Program-made: the position numbers and the translations under genes
Shown: in pieces, positions 26,793 through 37,952 of the stretch
Numbering within the stretch: the stretch's first letter is position 1
Layout: every line of letters begins with the position of its first letter
Origin: Gonatopus flavifemur
Taxonomy: Eukaryota > Arthropoda > Insecta > Hymenoptera > Dryinidae
Assembly (NCBI GenBank): GCA_018340375.1
Contig: JAFFJZ010000003.1
Coordinates: 12,896,001-12,960,000, forward strand
Length of the DNA: 64,000 nt
Reading direction: 5' to 3'
Notes under the pieces: model-generated
Database searches by the model: none
What the model saw: only the letters and a program-made list of their open reading frames with translations
Told to the model about the DNA's origin: nothing

Positions 26793-27037
26793 CTGAGGTG
26801 GATAGTGATCCGGTAAAGTATGTAACGCTTCTCTGTACGCGGATAAGGCTCTTTGTAATCTTCCCTGATCAGCGTAGAGAGCGCCCAATTGTAGTAAAGC
26901 TTGAACTTTGGCAGCCTCGTGCGCCCTTTTGTCCTTGAGACCCGAACCATCCAAAGACGCCCCGGTACGTAATACCGTTGCCGCTTCGGTAACTCGTCCC
27001 ACCGAGACCAATGCTGCTCCTAGATTCACGTACGCCT
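26793..27037 (-). CDS. Tmtc2: Tmtc2 internal exon B (two TPR units and the LKD spacer)
   Basis: This is the longest Tmtc2 exon here, at 245 nt. Two bases complete a Gln codon with exon A, followed by 81 full codons ending PPQ at phase 0. The acceptor TTGTTGCAG is strong. The donor CAG/GTTACT is usable but weaker than the others. One TPR begins AYVNLGAALVSVG. A charged spacer follows (SGLKDKRAHEAAKV), then a second TPR beginning QALLQLGALYADQG and ending in the LSAYREALHTLP helix. The order, the spacer length and the LKD..AH residues match TMTC2 rather than TMTC1, 3 or 4. GC content is clearly above the flanking intron. The open frame continues a little past both splice sites, so naive ORF calls overrun the exon. 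In the protein these repeats lie in the ER lumen. Confidence 0.95.
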
Positions 27038-28114
27038 CTGCAACAATAAGAAAGAAAAATCTATACTCGTCTCGTTTGAACAATATTTCCTTTGTTTTAT
27101 CTTGTATTTCAATTCTCGAATAAAAGACTTTTATAATGGTAACTGTAGAAGGAGCCTGTCTAAGATTTCTTGATTACCATACGACAGAGAGAAAAATGAA
27201 ATGGGAGTTGAGCCTGTTGGCTTGCACGAAACAAACGAGAAAGAGAAACAGACTGTGAGGTGAAAAGAGATCTCTTGGCATGCCCGAGGCTGTGCCCTGG
27301 AACCGGTCCAAAGGTCCAAGAAAGCTTCATCCGGAGTACCACCAAAGTCGGAAGATCTCTTCACGTAACTTTGAATACGCGTCGCTCTTTTCTTTGCTCT
27401 TCAGTTTTAATTAAAAGACCCGCTACCGTGAAATCGGAACGCAAAGTCTTGCGAATGTATTTTAAGGCAGCGTCGAGACATGTCTGAAAAGACATCTCTC
27501 CCGATGGAGTGGTTATCTGGTTTTTACTCCTCTCTCTCTCTTTCTTCAGATGCAGAGACAAAGAAACAAAGAGGTGTTCGTATCAACATTGAGATGAACT
27601 TTGAGTCCATTCCACGGATGGAATGTATCGTAATGTTCGAGTGTAATTAGAAACGTCAGTCGCATAAAACGGAGAAAAAAATTAACAAAATTTCATCTTT
27701 GAATTTCTCGGAATATAAACGTATGTTGTATCTTTCAATTCTGTTCTCCTTTTCAAGACTGTTTGGAACTTTATAAAAGCAAAGGGATGATTGAATATTC
27801 CTATTGACGAATCGTTTGAAAAATGTATCTATTGGGGCTGGAATTTATGTTCCTTTGAGGCATAAATCGTCAAAAAGTTAAACTTCTAAATTGAAGTACT
27901 CGATCAAATATGCGCATCAAAGGAAAAAAGATTGGTTTCCTCTTTCAAAATTGAGTTGGAAATGATCAGATCGAATACACGGTCGATGATTGTAAATGTA
28001 TTCCGAAGTGATGCTCTCGGAAGAAATACCTATTTCCACATAACATGTAACAATAAAACGTTCTTCTTCGCCTCAACTGAACGTTCATTCACCCGTTTTA
28101 TACGTGCACAAACA

Positions 28115-28142
28115 TACACACACACACATATATATATATACG
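28115..28142 (+). repeat. (CA)n(TA)n compound microsatellite
   Basis: ACACACACAC runs directly into TATATATATA. Pure TA runs of 13 to 26 bp also occur at about 18532, 41746, 45735, 48805, 59041 and 62799. Confidence 0.85.
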
Positions 28143-30042
28143 CATTAAATTCAAAGTCAGGTAGCCTGACATGACTCCGAAGTGATCCCGAACAACTTCA
28201 CCATGAGAATGGATGAGAATGTCCATGAATGAATATCGTAACACGTAACGCGTGCACGAACGACTTCCTCTTTCCTTCCGTTTTTCATCCACCAGTGTTG
28301 TTGTGCATCACGATCTACGACTTCAGGTTTTGCTGCTCCCGCTGCCGCTACCGCTTCGACCGGAGTTTCGTTAATTTTACCTTACTCCAATTCCCCAGAG
28401 TGTTCCCCGATTGAATGGATTGTTATTTGACCTACTCTTACCAACATACGTCTAACACGTATACTTCCCTTCTTTTATATTCTTCCATCTCAGTAGTGCC
28501 GAGCCGTAATTTCACATAATGCCACTCTGGATATCTCTACACTTTCACGTCCATCGTAAAAATCAACATTTGATGACGTTGAATCATTACCTGTGGGTAT
28601 TTTCCGATTTATACGATGGAGATTATCGATTACTTATCATGTAAATATATGTATGTCTTCATTATATATGGAAATATCTATTTTATATGTATTTTCAATA
28701 TATATTCTGATGGATTTAAAATCGACAAGCTTGTGGAGAATTTTTGATTATTGTCTATCGTCAATGCGTTGACAATACGTTGCTGTCATTCAAACATTAA
28801 ATTCTACGTAAAATTCGAAATAAGTTCTTTCAAATTATTTGTATTCTGTATTCTTCAACATCAGTGTTGAGATTCAGAATGTAGTTTGAATTTTTCTCAA
28901 CTTCATCTTTAAAATATTGAATTTGAAATATCAACTACGTCTCGTGTGACACAGACCATACAAACTACTCTCGAAATTTAACTCCGTATTGGAATATGTC
29001 ATATGATTCTCCAATAAATCGTGATGTAATAACATAAATCGCTAGACGGAACAATGATTCACGTATTTCCTTTTTCGCAATAAATTCTAAAAATCCTGTA
29101 CCCATCTTCTCACGACAGAACTACATTCTATGATCGACTTCATTTGAATATGTCACGTAATACTTCGATAAACCATTTGCACGGCGAAAATCAATAAAAG
29201 AAATCGTGATTCTCACTTCCTTTGAAAAATCCAGAGATATTTAAAAGGAAAAGAACAAAAATAAAATACATACATTTTGAACTCATCAATTTTATTCGAA
29301 AGATTCAAGCTGAATCATATTTTCAATTTTTTTTATGTTGTAATATTTAATTCAAGAATAACCGGCATGGAATAGAAGTTATTTGTTTTTAGTTTAATAT
29401 TTGTTCGATTTCTCGACATTTCATTGGTAGTTTGAGATGAATTGATATCTGGCAAACAGTGCCTGACAATACAATGCCGTTACTACTCGACACTTTTTCA
29501 TTCACAAGTTTGCTGCTCTGAAAACAGCTCTTCAGAACTGATGACCGTTTTATCGGTTGTGGTATTCATTGGACAATCATATACTCTAAACCCATCCAGT
29601 AAAGTTGATATTTTCAACTCAAAGGAAGTGGAAAAAATCAAAAAGTTCAATTCCTTTGATTACCAAAATTCGATACAAGGGTTCTTTTATTTTGTCAGAA
29701 CCATCTGTGGCGTTTCGATATCCGAGACGCGTCGGTATATGAAGATACCACTTATCAAGAGCCCCCTATGATGCCTTCAGTTTGCCGGATTTTCAGAGTT
29801 CTTTTAATATTAAGAGGGGAACGCGGGCCACAGATTAATGAATCAAGATTTAAAATAAAAGGTTAAGTAATATATATTTATTGTATAAACTAGATCAAGA
29901 GACTTGTTCATGATAATAACCTATTTTAACACTGCATAAAAGTTTTAATTGTTACAAACAACTTCAAAAGTTCAAACATTACATAAAATTATTATTTAAA
30001 TAATCCTATTAGTTCGGACTTGTTGATTGATTACTCTTATGC

Positions 30043-30402
30043 GCTTTGACTATATAAGTATGGACTGCCAGTTACCCCCACTTTTCGAATGTGAATACGA
30101 ATGTAATAATCTAATTCGAAAAATTGGAAAAGCAACCCTGGTTAAAGTCTCAAAGCGATTCATAAGAAAATGTCCTTATTATGAAACTTTCCAAATTTCG
30201 CAACAGGAAATTCATAAGTAAACATGAAAACATTTCAATAAGAATTACTCCCTTGATCAGAGGTTAGATTGTATTTCAAAACAAATCACAACACCGAACA
30301 GCTGATCAGTCAATTTTAGTTTGCGGTTATTGGCGGCGCTGCTCAATGTTGATTACAAGTCTGAAGTTAGCAACCAGCAGTCCATACTTATATAGTCAAA
30401 GC
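30043..30402. mobile_element. 360-bp element with perfect 26-bp inverted repeats and target duplication
   Basis: The ends 30043-30068 and 30377-30402 are identical inverted repeats starting GCTTTGACTATATAAGTATG. TTATGC stands immediately outside both ends (30037-30042 and 30403-30408), or CTTATGC if one base is shared, so the duplication is 6 or 7 bp. Perfect tips suggest recent movement. The interior is noncoding. I cannot assign the superfamily. Confidence 0.8.
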
Positions 30403-30555
30403 TTATGCGTGTGCACACGAGATTTATGACGTACGACGCGTGAGTGTTTTTAGATCGTTCGGGACCTACCGGAAATAACTCTAATTCTACGCGAATCTAA
30501 CGGAATATGATTTTAACGGGTCAATTGCTTCTAGAGGTAATTTTCCGGAGAATGG

Positions 30556-30686
30556 CCGTACGAGTGTGGCCCTAACGGTAAATAGCCATAAGAAGGTAGC
30601 TCTAATAATTGATAGCCGTGAGAAGATGGCTGTAACGGAATTTGGCCGTGGAAAAGTGGCTCTTTAACGGAATTTAAACTCTGAAG
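30556..30686 (-). repeat. 30-bp tandem repeat, about four units
   Basis: The units run GTGGCCCTAACGGTAAATAG..., GTAGCTCTAATAATTGATAG..., ATGGCTGTAACGGAATTTGG..., GTGGCTCTTTAACGG... with period 30. The period is a multiple of three, so the minus strand reads as a 10-residue repeat of the type P-x-S-(H/Y)-G-Y-x-P-L-x inside a 64-codon frame (30531-30725). That frame has no signal peptide or known domain. It lies in the same transcription direction as Tmtc2 but has no matching splice signals. I treat it as a minisatellite. Confidence 0.6.
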
Positions 30687-31234
30687 AAGGTGAAACCAAC
30701 TTCCCCATTGGCCCTTAGTTGCCATTAGCGAAAGCTAAGATTTCACTGTGAAACGCGCTGAAATGATAAACGAAATACGATCACAAAGTGACTGAAAGTA
30801 ACCAGACAGTCCCGAGTCTTGACTTCTATAATAATTAATAAGTTCTTACCAGGAGATGTTACCAAGCTAGCCATTCCCAAACGGTAGAGGTAGAGGTAGA
30901 AGTCGACAAAGAGTGACATGATCCTCTGCTTCTTATATTATAACCTGCTAGAAATAACTTCTACCGTGGGAAAAACTAGCGAACCTATCGGATCTCGGAG
31001 TTTGTCACAACCGTATAAGTGTGTCTCTCTCTACTATTTTCCCTTCCTATGTTATTCGCGCGTTTGCGCGATGCGTTCAAGAAATCCAAGATGGTTGCCC
31101 ATGTTTGTTTATCATCTGTCACCTCGAGGTCCAGATAACTACGAATTATGTAACACAAATTGGCGTATAGGTGCTGGCGTGCCTCAGCCATTCATAAGCA
31201 ATAAGCAATAACCACGAATTATTTAACGTTCGGA

Positions 31235-31517
31235 ATGTTACCCGCATACTTCGCGAATGCTGTGCCTATTCCGATTTCTGACATGGTTGTGTTTGCGAGT
31301 ACGTTCCACTTTGGTAAGTTTTTCTTTTTCTTAATCATTTTCTTATGACATTAATTATAATTAATAACTAATATGTTCATTTTGTTATTTTTCAGGTAAA
31401 TATGCGAGAATGTACCTGTGTTCCTGGTGTGGGTAAGGCTGTATTGTTCCTTTCCTTTCATATTCAGTGTACGATATTCATTAATTTATCATTTCAGGTC
31501 CTGTCATCTTGCTTGAC
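31235..31517 (+). other. Possible small spliced transcript with a 44-codon frame
   Basis: This is a hypothetical gene antisense to Tmtc2. From ATG at 31235 a frame starting MLPAYFANAVPIPIS reaches a GTAAGT donor at 31314. It resumes after TTTTTCAG at 31396 in compatible phase, leaves at GTAAGG (31433), and resumes after ATTTCAG at 31499 to a TGA at 31515-31517. The 44 predicted residues resemble nothing I know. A further GTAAGG (31592) and CTACAG follow. Consensus-like splice signals this dense are suggestive, but AT-rich introns produce them by chance. Confidence 0.15.
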
Positions 31518-34207
31518 GAGGTACGTGTGCTTATATGAGACAATCAAGGGTATGTCTTCAGTTAGCGTTGCTTATGCAATGCAATCGAGGTAAGGAATAT
31601 CGTTCCTTTTTACAATTATTTTATCCATATTAATTGAATTTATATTCTACAGGTTTAAAATCTAGACGAAGATCGTCACACATCAACTATTTGAAATGAA
31701 AAAAAAAAGCGACATGTATCACTTGAGTTGGAGTGTATATATTTTATGCACCGTTGACTGTACACGAGCATCGTATATATTGTATATATGAAAGAGGGAG
31801 AAGAAAAACTAGAGAAAGAAGAAAGAGGGAAAGGAGACGCAATTGAATTTACTTGATAGCTTGCACATGTAACAGGAACGGCAAAACTGTTGTAAAACTA
31901 ATATGCGAACGCTGTAGCACCTGTACCTCCCTTCAATGGTAGAGATCTAATGTAAAATTCAACAACAGCATGTTTCATTACAGTTTCAACTGTGAAATTA
32001 CAATTCTTCACGTACTTTTCATGTTCAAAAAATTCTGTACAAAGTCGATAAGATTTATGAGAATCTAATTTATGCGATGTACGTATTCAGCGTTCGAAAG
32101 ACAGATTAATTTTCCGATCGAATCTTTAATGAATACAGAAATATATCAACTTTTAATCAGAATTTTACAAATGCCGAATCCAAGAAGTATATTTCATTAC
32201 CATGATTCGATGAAACGATGAATTCAAATGGATTTGAATGAGATTTCGAAAGAATCTCCGACGTCGAACCTTACAACTGTAATATTCAATTTCTGAACGT
32301 TGTATTCCAACAGTTGACACGAAATAATTCAATTCTTATCTATCGATAAAAATCTCTCGTAAATTCCAAACATATCGATGGCGAAAATATCAATCTCCAA
32401 CCGTTATTCTCTGCACCACCGTGCGAATCGATTTAAATTCAAATAGCATTCATCGTGCAAACTCATTATTCTTTGTACACCAAAGCAATCATCGATTTCG
32501 ACAATTTGAAAAGAGTAAAAGGGGGCGGAGGGGGGGGGATAACAACAACAACAATTGCTATCGAGAGCGAAGAGATATAACTGCCACTCAATGCCGCGAT
32601 TATGAGGTTAAAATATTTGAATGGAGATCATCGTGCATTTGCGGGATTAGACGATAAAAATTGTCGGCTTTAAAATGTAGGAAGGAGGAATGAGAGAGGA
32701 GATCCACGGTAAATGTGTTGTGATAGCGCCAACACGAATCCTCTATAATACACCGCTTGAATTATTTAAAGATTATGTAGGTAAGTGAACTTACACGACG
32801 GAAGAAAGAACAGCTCAGCTCGGAGAATGAAAAACACAACAAGAATCATTTCCAGACATCTATTCAAAATTCTATTGGGACATCGATCAAAGTTATTCTA
32901 GACGTTCTCAAATATTTTATAAGGAAGAAGAACAATTAGGCGTGACCCAATTCAAATTTATCCGATAAATCAATCGAAAGGAATCGAGTTCTGGCTGTAG
33001 ATACGAAGGGTCTTCGTCAAAGTTTCATAATACGATTCACCCAGATTTCAAAATCGAAAAAAAAAGCAGTCCTTAACATCTGAGTCTACGTTGCGGGATG
33101 AAATGAAATCAACGAAGTCAGTCGTGAGCAACGGCAGAGAACTTGGTATTAAATAGAATTCGAGAATAACTTTCGCGAGGATACGTAACCTGTCACTCAA
33201 GATTCTATATAATAACGTTCAATTTGTTCTTACAAACTTTCCTTGAATCATCAAGAGCATAGTTATTCGATTGTTCAGATGTATTCTCTGAATGTCAACT
33301 ACAAATGAAGTTGATTCAGTACCAGATAGTTTGATTTTGATTCAAATTTGAGGATGATTTTTGTGGTATATCGTGAAATGAAAATTTCATAATCCTCCTC
33401 GAAAGAGGGAAAGTATAAATTTTAAGTGGGATGTACAAGAGGCGTATCGACCCTGTAGCACGGAACTCTCTTTCTCCGGTGTTGACAAAAAAGTATTGGA
33501 ATCCAGCTCAGCCCCCTCGTTTCGTGAAATTTAATCAACCGTGAAGAGAAAATACATTACGTCATAACTCTGAGAATAACTTTCAATTATAATCCGTGAC
33601 TGGAATCTTTCATACCTTTTGTGATTTCGTATTACTCACCCCGTAACGACTGTTTTGAGTTTTCTCGATAAGTGAAATGACTCTTTGTCGTCAACTCGAT
33701 TCAAGGGGTTGAAAATAACGGAAGGAGAGGAGGGTAGAAAAAACATTCGAAGAACCCTTTGTAACAATTTTCACGCTCGCTGTGTAGAAAATGGCTCGAG
33801 TCGAGGAGGTAAAGGAGAAGAGAACAGCGGTAGCAGCCACAGCCACAGCCCCTTTCCGTGTGGAAAAACTTTCCAGACTGCTTACAATTCTCGAGCTTTC
33901 TTTCTCCCGAGGACTTTATACGTTGAAAAGAATATAAATATAATCATAACTCGGTTTTCTTCAGTCAATTTCAAACACCAAGAGTTTCAAGCTTTTTGTT
34001 GTAATTCAATGCGGATGAGTGAATAATTTGTCTGTATATAAGTATACGCCATACGAAAATGACGGTCATACCATGATTCATCAGGGAAAATTGAATTTTC
34101 AATCGAACGAGGTTTTCGTCAAACTCAAAGTTTACGTGATCAAAGCGTGACAATCAAGCCAGCGTGTTTTTCCTCTGTGTTTGGAACCTTCGACTCTTGA
34201 CTTTCGA

Positions 34208-34411
34208 ATGGAAGCACTTCCGGCACAGGAAGTCTCTCCTCTCACGCGTTGGAAACTTCTCAGACTGTCCGTTGTTTTGTTGCTCGCTGCTACCGCGCTG
34301 AACCAGCCCTTGACGCAGTTAAATTTTACTCGGGGTACATACGTGGGTTACACGACCACCGCCGTTCTACCATCTGTCGACGACGTCGCGATAAACGTTC
34401 AACTCAATTAA
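34208..34411 (+). other. Open frame with a hydrophobic N-terminal segment, status unknown
   Basis: The 67-codon frame starts at an ATG in TCGAATGG and carries a signal-peptide-like stretch (WKLLRLSVVLLLAATAL) about 20 residues in, then a possible glycosylation site NFT. It lies in a GC- and CpG-richer block (33680-35080), antisense to Tmtc2. A competing open frame on the other strand covers 34404-34589. A GTACAT donor falls inside it. I do not recognise it, and it may be a chance frame. Confidence 0.15.
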
Positions 34412-37400
34412 GACGAGCGACTCTTCCTGTTAAAGTTGAAACGAACAAACGAGCAAACAAACGTGCGCCTTCCAAGTGTGCATTGGCTCTATCGTAGCGT
34501 ACTTCCTCCTCGAGTTTCTCCGCAACTTCAACTACAGTTTCGTGATTTCGCAAACGAATTGCCAGCGGAGGGATGAATGAAACTTCCAATAATATTGTGC
34601 ATGTAAAAATATGTGTCTCTGTCTCCGTTCGTAAGGATTACCATCGGACGACCGTTATACTGGGATTTACGTACGTTCTTCACAATCCGAAATCAACACA
34701 GATTAGGAGTAGAGGTAGAAATGGCCGGCTTTCCGGCGACCAAATTGACCAAACCCGACGGTTTGCCAGACGCAAATTGGTGGCCGATCGAGCCACTAAT
34801 TACTACCAACCAAGCGTGTTTCAAAAGTGAAACTGTTACGGCCGATTTGCGAGCGGTCCATTCTGTCCAGGGTAGAAAGAAAGAATGAATGAAAGGAAGA
34901 GGAGGGAGAAAGGGTAGAATCGAAAGCTTCCAGCAATCGTTAGTTCGCCTCTCGCGTCCAGTTCTGAAATTCCGTTTCTACGTGTATGTCCTGGGCATGA
35001 GATATTATTCCTCCTCTTTCCAATCCCTTGATCCTCTCCGTGATCTACTCTAACAAAAACCGTTGGAGTGGATTCTATCAAGTTTATTCAGATTAGCACT
35101 TCCTTAATTTTTGGGGTTCATCCGTTTATACTTCTCAGTAAAAACAAAGAGCTTCTCTTCTCCATCTTTCTCCCTCGATTCAAAACGAAAAAAAAGAGAT
35201 TCAATTGCATGGATATTTTCTAAAGATTTCTCTATGAATTCATCTCTCGATCATGACAATGTATGTAATGGAAATTATTAAAAATTTTATATAAAACAAG
35301 ATTCCCGTATAGAAATTCACACAAATTCTGACAACCTAAATTCGTTAAATACTGATATCGGTGCGACATTATAATTGTGGTTAATCAACATTCCGCCAAG
35401 CTATATTTTATTGTCAGCATTGGTAGAACCTAAAAATTTTTATATGGGTTATTATATAGAAAAAGATAGAGTCAGAGAGATAGAAACGGGGAATGATCAA
35501 GGTTGCATTCGAGTTCCGTGAATGCGGAAAAATACGATTGAGGTGTAAATCAAAGTAAACATCTGCCACATCTGAAAAACATGTTCTCAACATCGACTAA
35601 CGATTGAATACGGGAATACATAACGCTTGACCTATTTCAATATTTATTACCAAGTAACGATATCGTACACGTTTCCAGAGAACGTTTGATTCGTTTGAAG
35701 CAAAATTTGTTTCTCCTCAACGATACAATGTATTTCCTCCACCCGATATCTTCTTCTCATCCTCTGCGTTTGATGTTTCGAAAAAAGGGGGATAAACTTT
35801 CGTTTGTATATTCATCAACAAGCAGCGTTCCTCTTCGGAATCAAGAAAAGCGGATTCTACGATTCACAAATCTATTGGAACCACGTTTTTGTAGTTTTCG
35901 TCGGTACGAATGAAAGATCATTATTTCACGGTTATGCGAAGATTTTGCAAAGCTGGTATTCGCGTTTCGTCGTATACCCGCGACGAACACACAGGTGAAC
36001 GAGTGAAACAATGTTATACTTTATAATCCTCTGACGTTGAAGATTCTTATGGCGTGACGCGCCTTGTGTTGCCGTGTCGTGTCGCCGTTGTGAAAAGGCA
36101 AAACTGTATAGCGTGAAGTTAAAGTACGTTTATACGAAAAGAGAGAAAGAGATTTTGCTTTTGGCAATGAAATATGTATACCGCGCGTTGGCTTTTGTGT
36201 ATAATCGTAAATAAAGTCAAAGGAGAGGAGAAGAAGAAAAGGGAGATGGGGGAGGAGGTACCGAATCAGATGGTGGTTGGTTCTTTCGGCGTGCCATACA
36301 CCACCTTCGTTGCTGTAAAAAGAGGTGGAAACGATGGGAAGAGGAATAAAAAGAGACCAACGAGGGGCAGGGAAGGGCGAGGGTGAAAGAGAATGAGTTG
36401 GTTAGTGATGGAAAAATGTGAGAAGACGAGTACAACGGAAGAAGGATGAGGACGGACGGAAACTGCTGTTTCATCTCTGACTTCGCCAACTTGGCAAGAC
36501 CACCGTTCTGTTTGCTTCCTAATTACGAGATAGAGAGAGAAAGAGAAACAGAGCCACCGCGCCAACACGTTGAAGGGAGAAACGTCAAGAAATGAGGTGT
36601 ACAAGAAGAAGATCGTGAAAAAGAAAGGGAAAAGTGGAAGAGAGATACGCAGCATGGTGAATTCAGTTCTATTTCACCTATATACATGCCAACTTGCAGA
36701 ATTAAGATTCCATCGCGCAGTCGAGTTTTGTGTGTGTCTTGCAATTTTCTGGTTAACCTGGTTCTCTCTTTTTCTCTCTCTATCTCTTGCATATTCTTTC
36801 CGAAAGGTTATTTCCTCTCCTCTTCTTAATTTCTTGATCGAGTTACTACGGTACAAATGTTTGATTGAATGATGATTCGAATTAAATCTTCGCTCTAAAG
36901 CAACCTTATTTCATTTATGCCGTGCTTCTTTTCTCTTTTAGTTCTTCCTTCCGTTGCTTCTTTCTTTGTTCTCCTCATAAAGAATGCAGAGAATTCGCAA
37001 TAAGGTGGAGAGATTACTCGTGATAGCGAATTACATTACGCGAATACCGCGGGTCACTTCCAAGTATAACGCAATCGAATTTTATTTTCACTATTCATCG
37101 ATACACGATTAGGAAAAAAATCACTTCCTGAATTTTCAAGAATGATTTATACGATACGTGTTTGTCTCTTGACTTTCCGTAACTTTTCAATCTTTCATTG
37201 TGAATTATGACTCGCATGATGCGAATGAAAATGAAAACATATTGCCAACTTAAATCCGTCAAGTATTCAGTGCGAGATGTGTTACATGATTTCCCAGTGG
37301 TAAGTCGTGGAAAAGGATGTCTGGAAGTTGGATTCAATGAATACATTTATCAGGGAAGGGAAGGATTTTTTTCCTCCTCCTTCATTTCTATATTCTTTGT

Positions 37401-37714
37401 CGGAAATGAATCGAGATGTAGTAGGGTTGCGCAAAATGAAATATGAGTTGTTCAATTTTCTAAATGTATGTAAAGAGAAAAAATTGTAGTCGCACGTGTT
37501 TCTGAAACGTGCATGGTTTATGGAGGGTAAAATTAAAATAGTCATTCAAATCACAATATTCTTGATGATATTGCTGTTCTGTTTTTCTTCCTCCCCTCGG
37601 CAAACGACAACTGCGCAGCAGGGATTCGCTGTTATTTAGATAGCCAAAAGTTAGATATCGGGACTATTTCTTAGCTGTTACAGCTATTCACTTGGCGGGA
37701 ACAGCGAGAAATGT

Positions 37715-37952
37715 GCTCTCTGAATCTGGAAAAGTGGAAAATCACTCGCCTCAGGAGTGAGCTAGTACGCTTTGAGTGGACTTCCACTCTTTTAGACTGA
37801 AAAATTCACTCTAGAATGGGAGTGGCTGTGATTTTATAACCCCAAACTTTAGATCATCACTCTAAAAGAGTGGAAATTTCACTCGGAATTTCGACAGGCT
37901 CACTTTTGACTGACTAAAGAGTGAAATACCACTCTAACAATTTTAGAGAGTG
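37715..37952 (+). mobile_element. ACTCTCTAAA-family MITE, copy 2
   Basis: It has the same block order and orientation as the copy at 4048, with clearer terminal blocks (GCTCTCTGAA left, TTTTAGAGAGTGG right). It contains the central ACTCTAAAAGAGTGG palindrome and the TTTCGACAGGCTCACTTTTG block. Confidence 0.8.

Noticed and set aside
30985..31191. Minus frame with IIRSYLDLEVTDDKQTWATI, considered as a transposase remnant or an extra Tmtc2 exon
   Set aside because: It reads like protein but matches no TMTC segment and no transposase motif I know, and a plus frame overlaps it.
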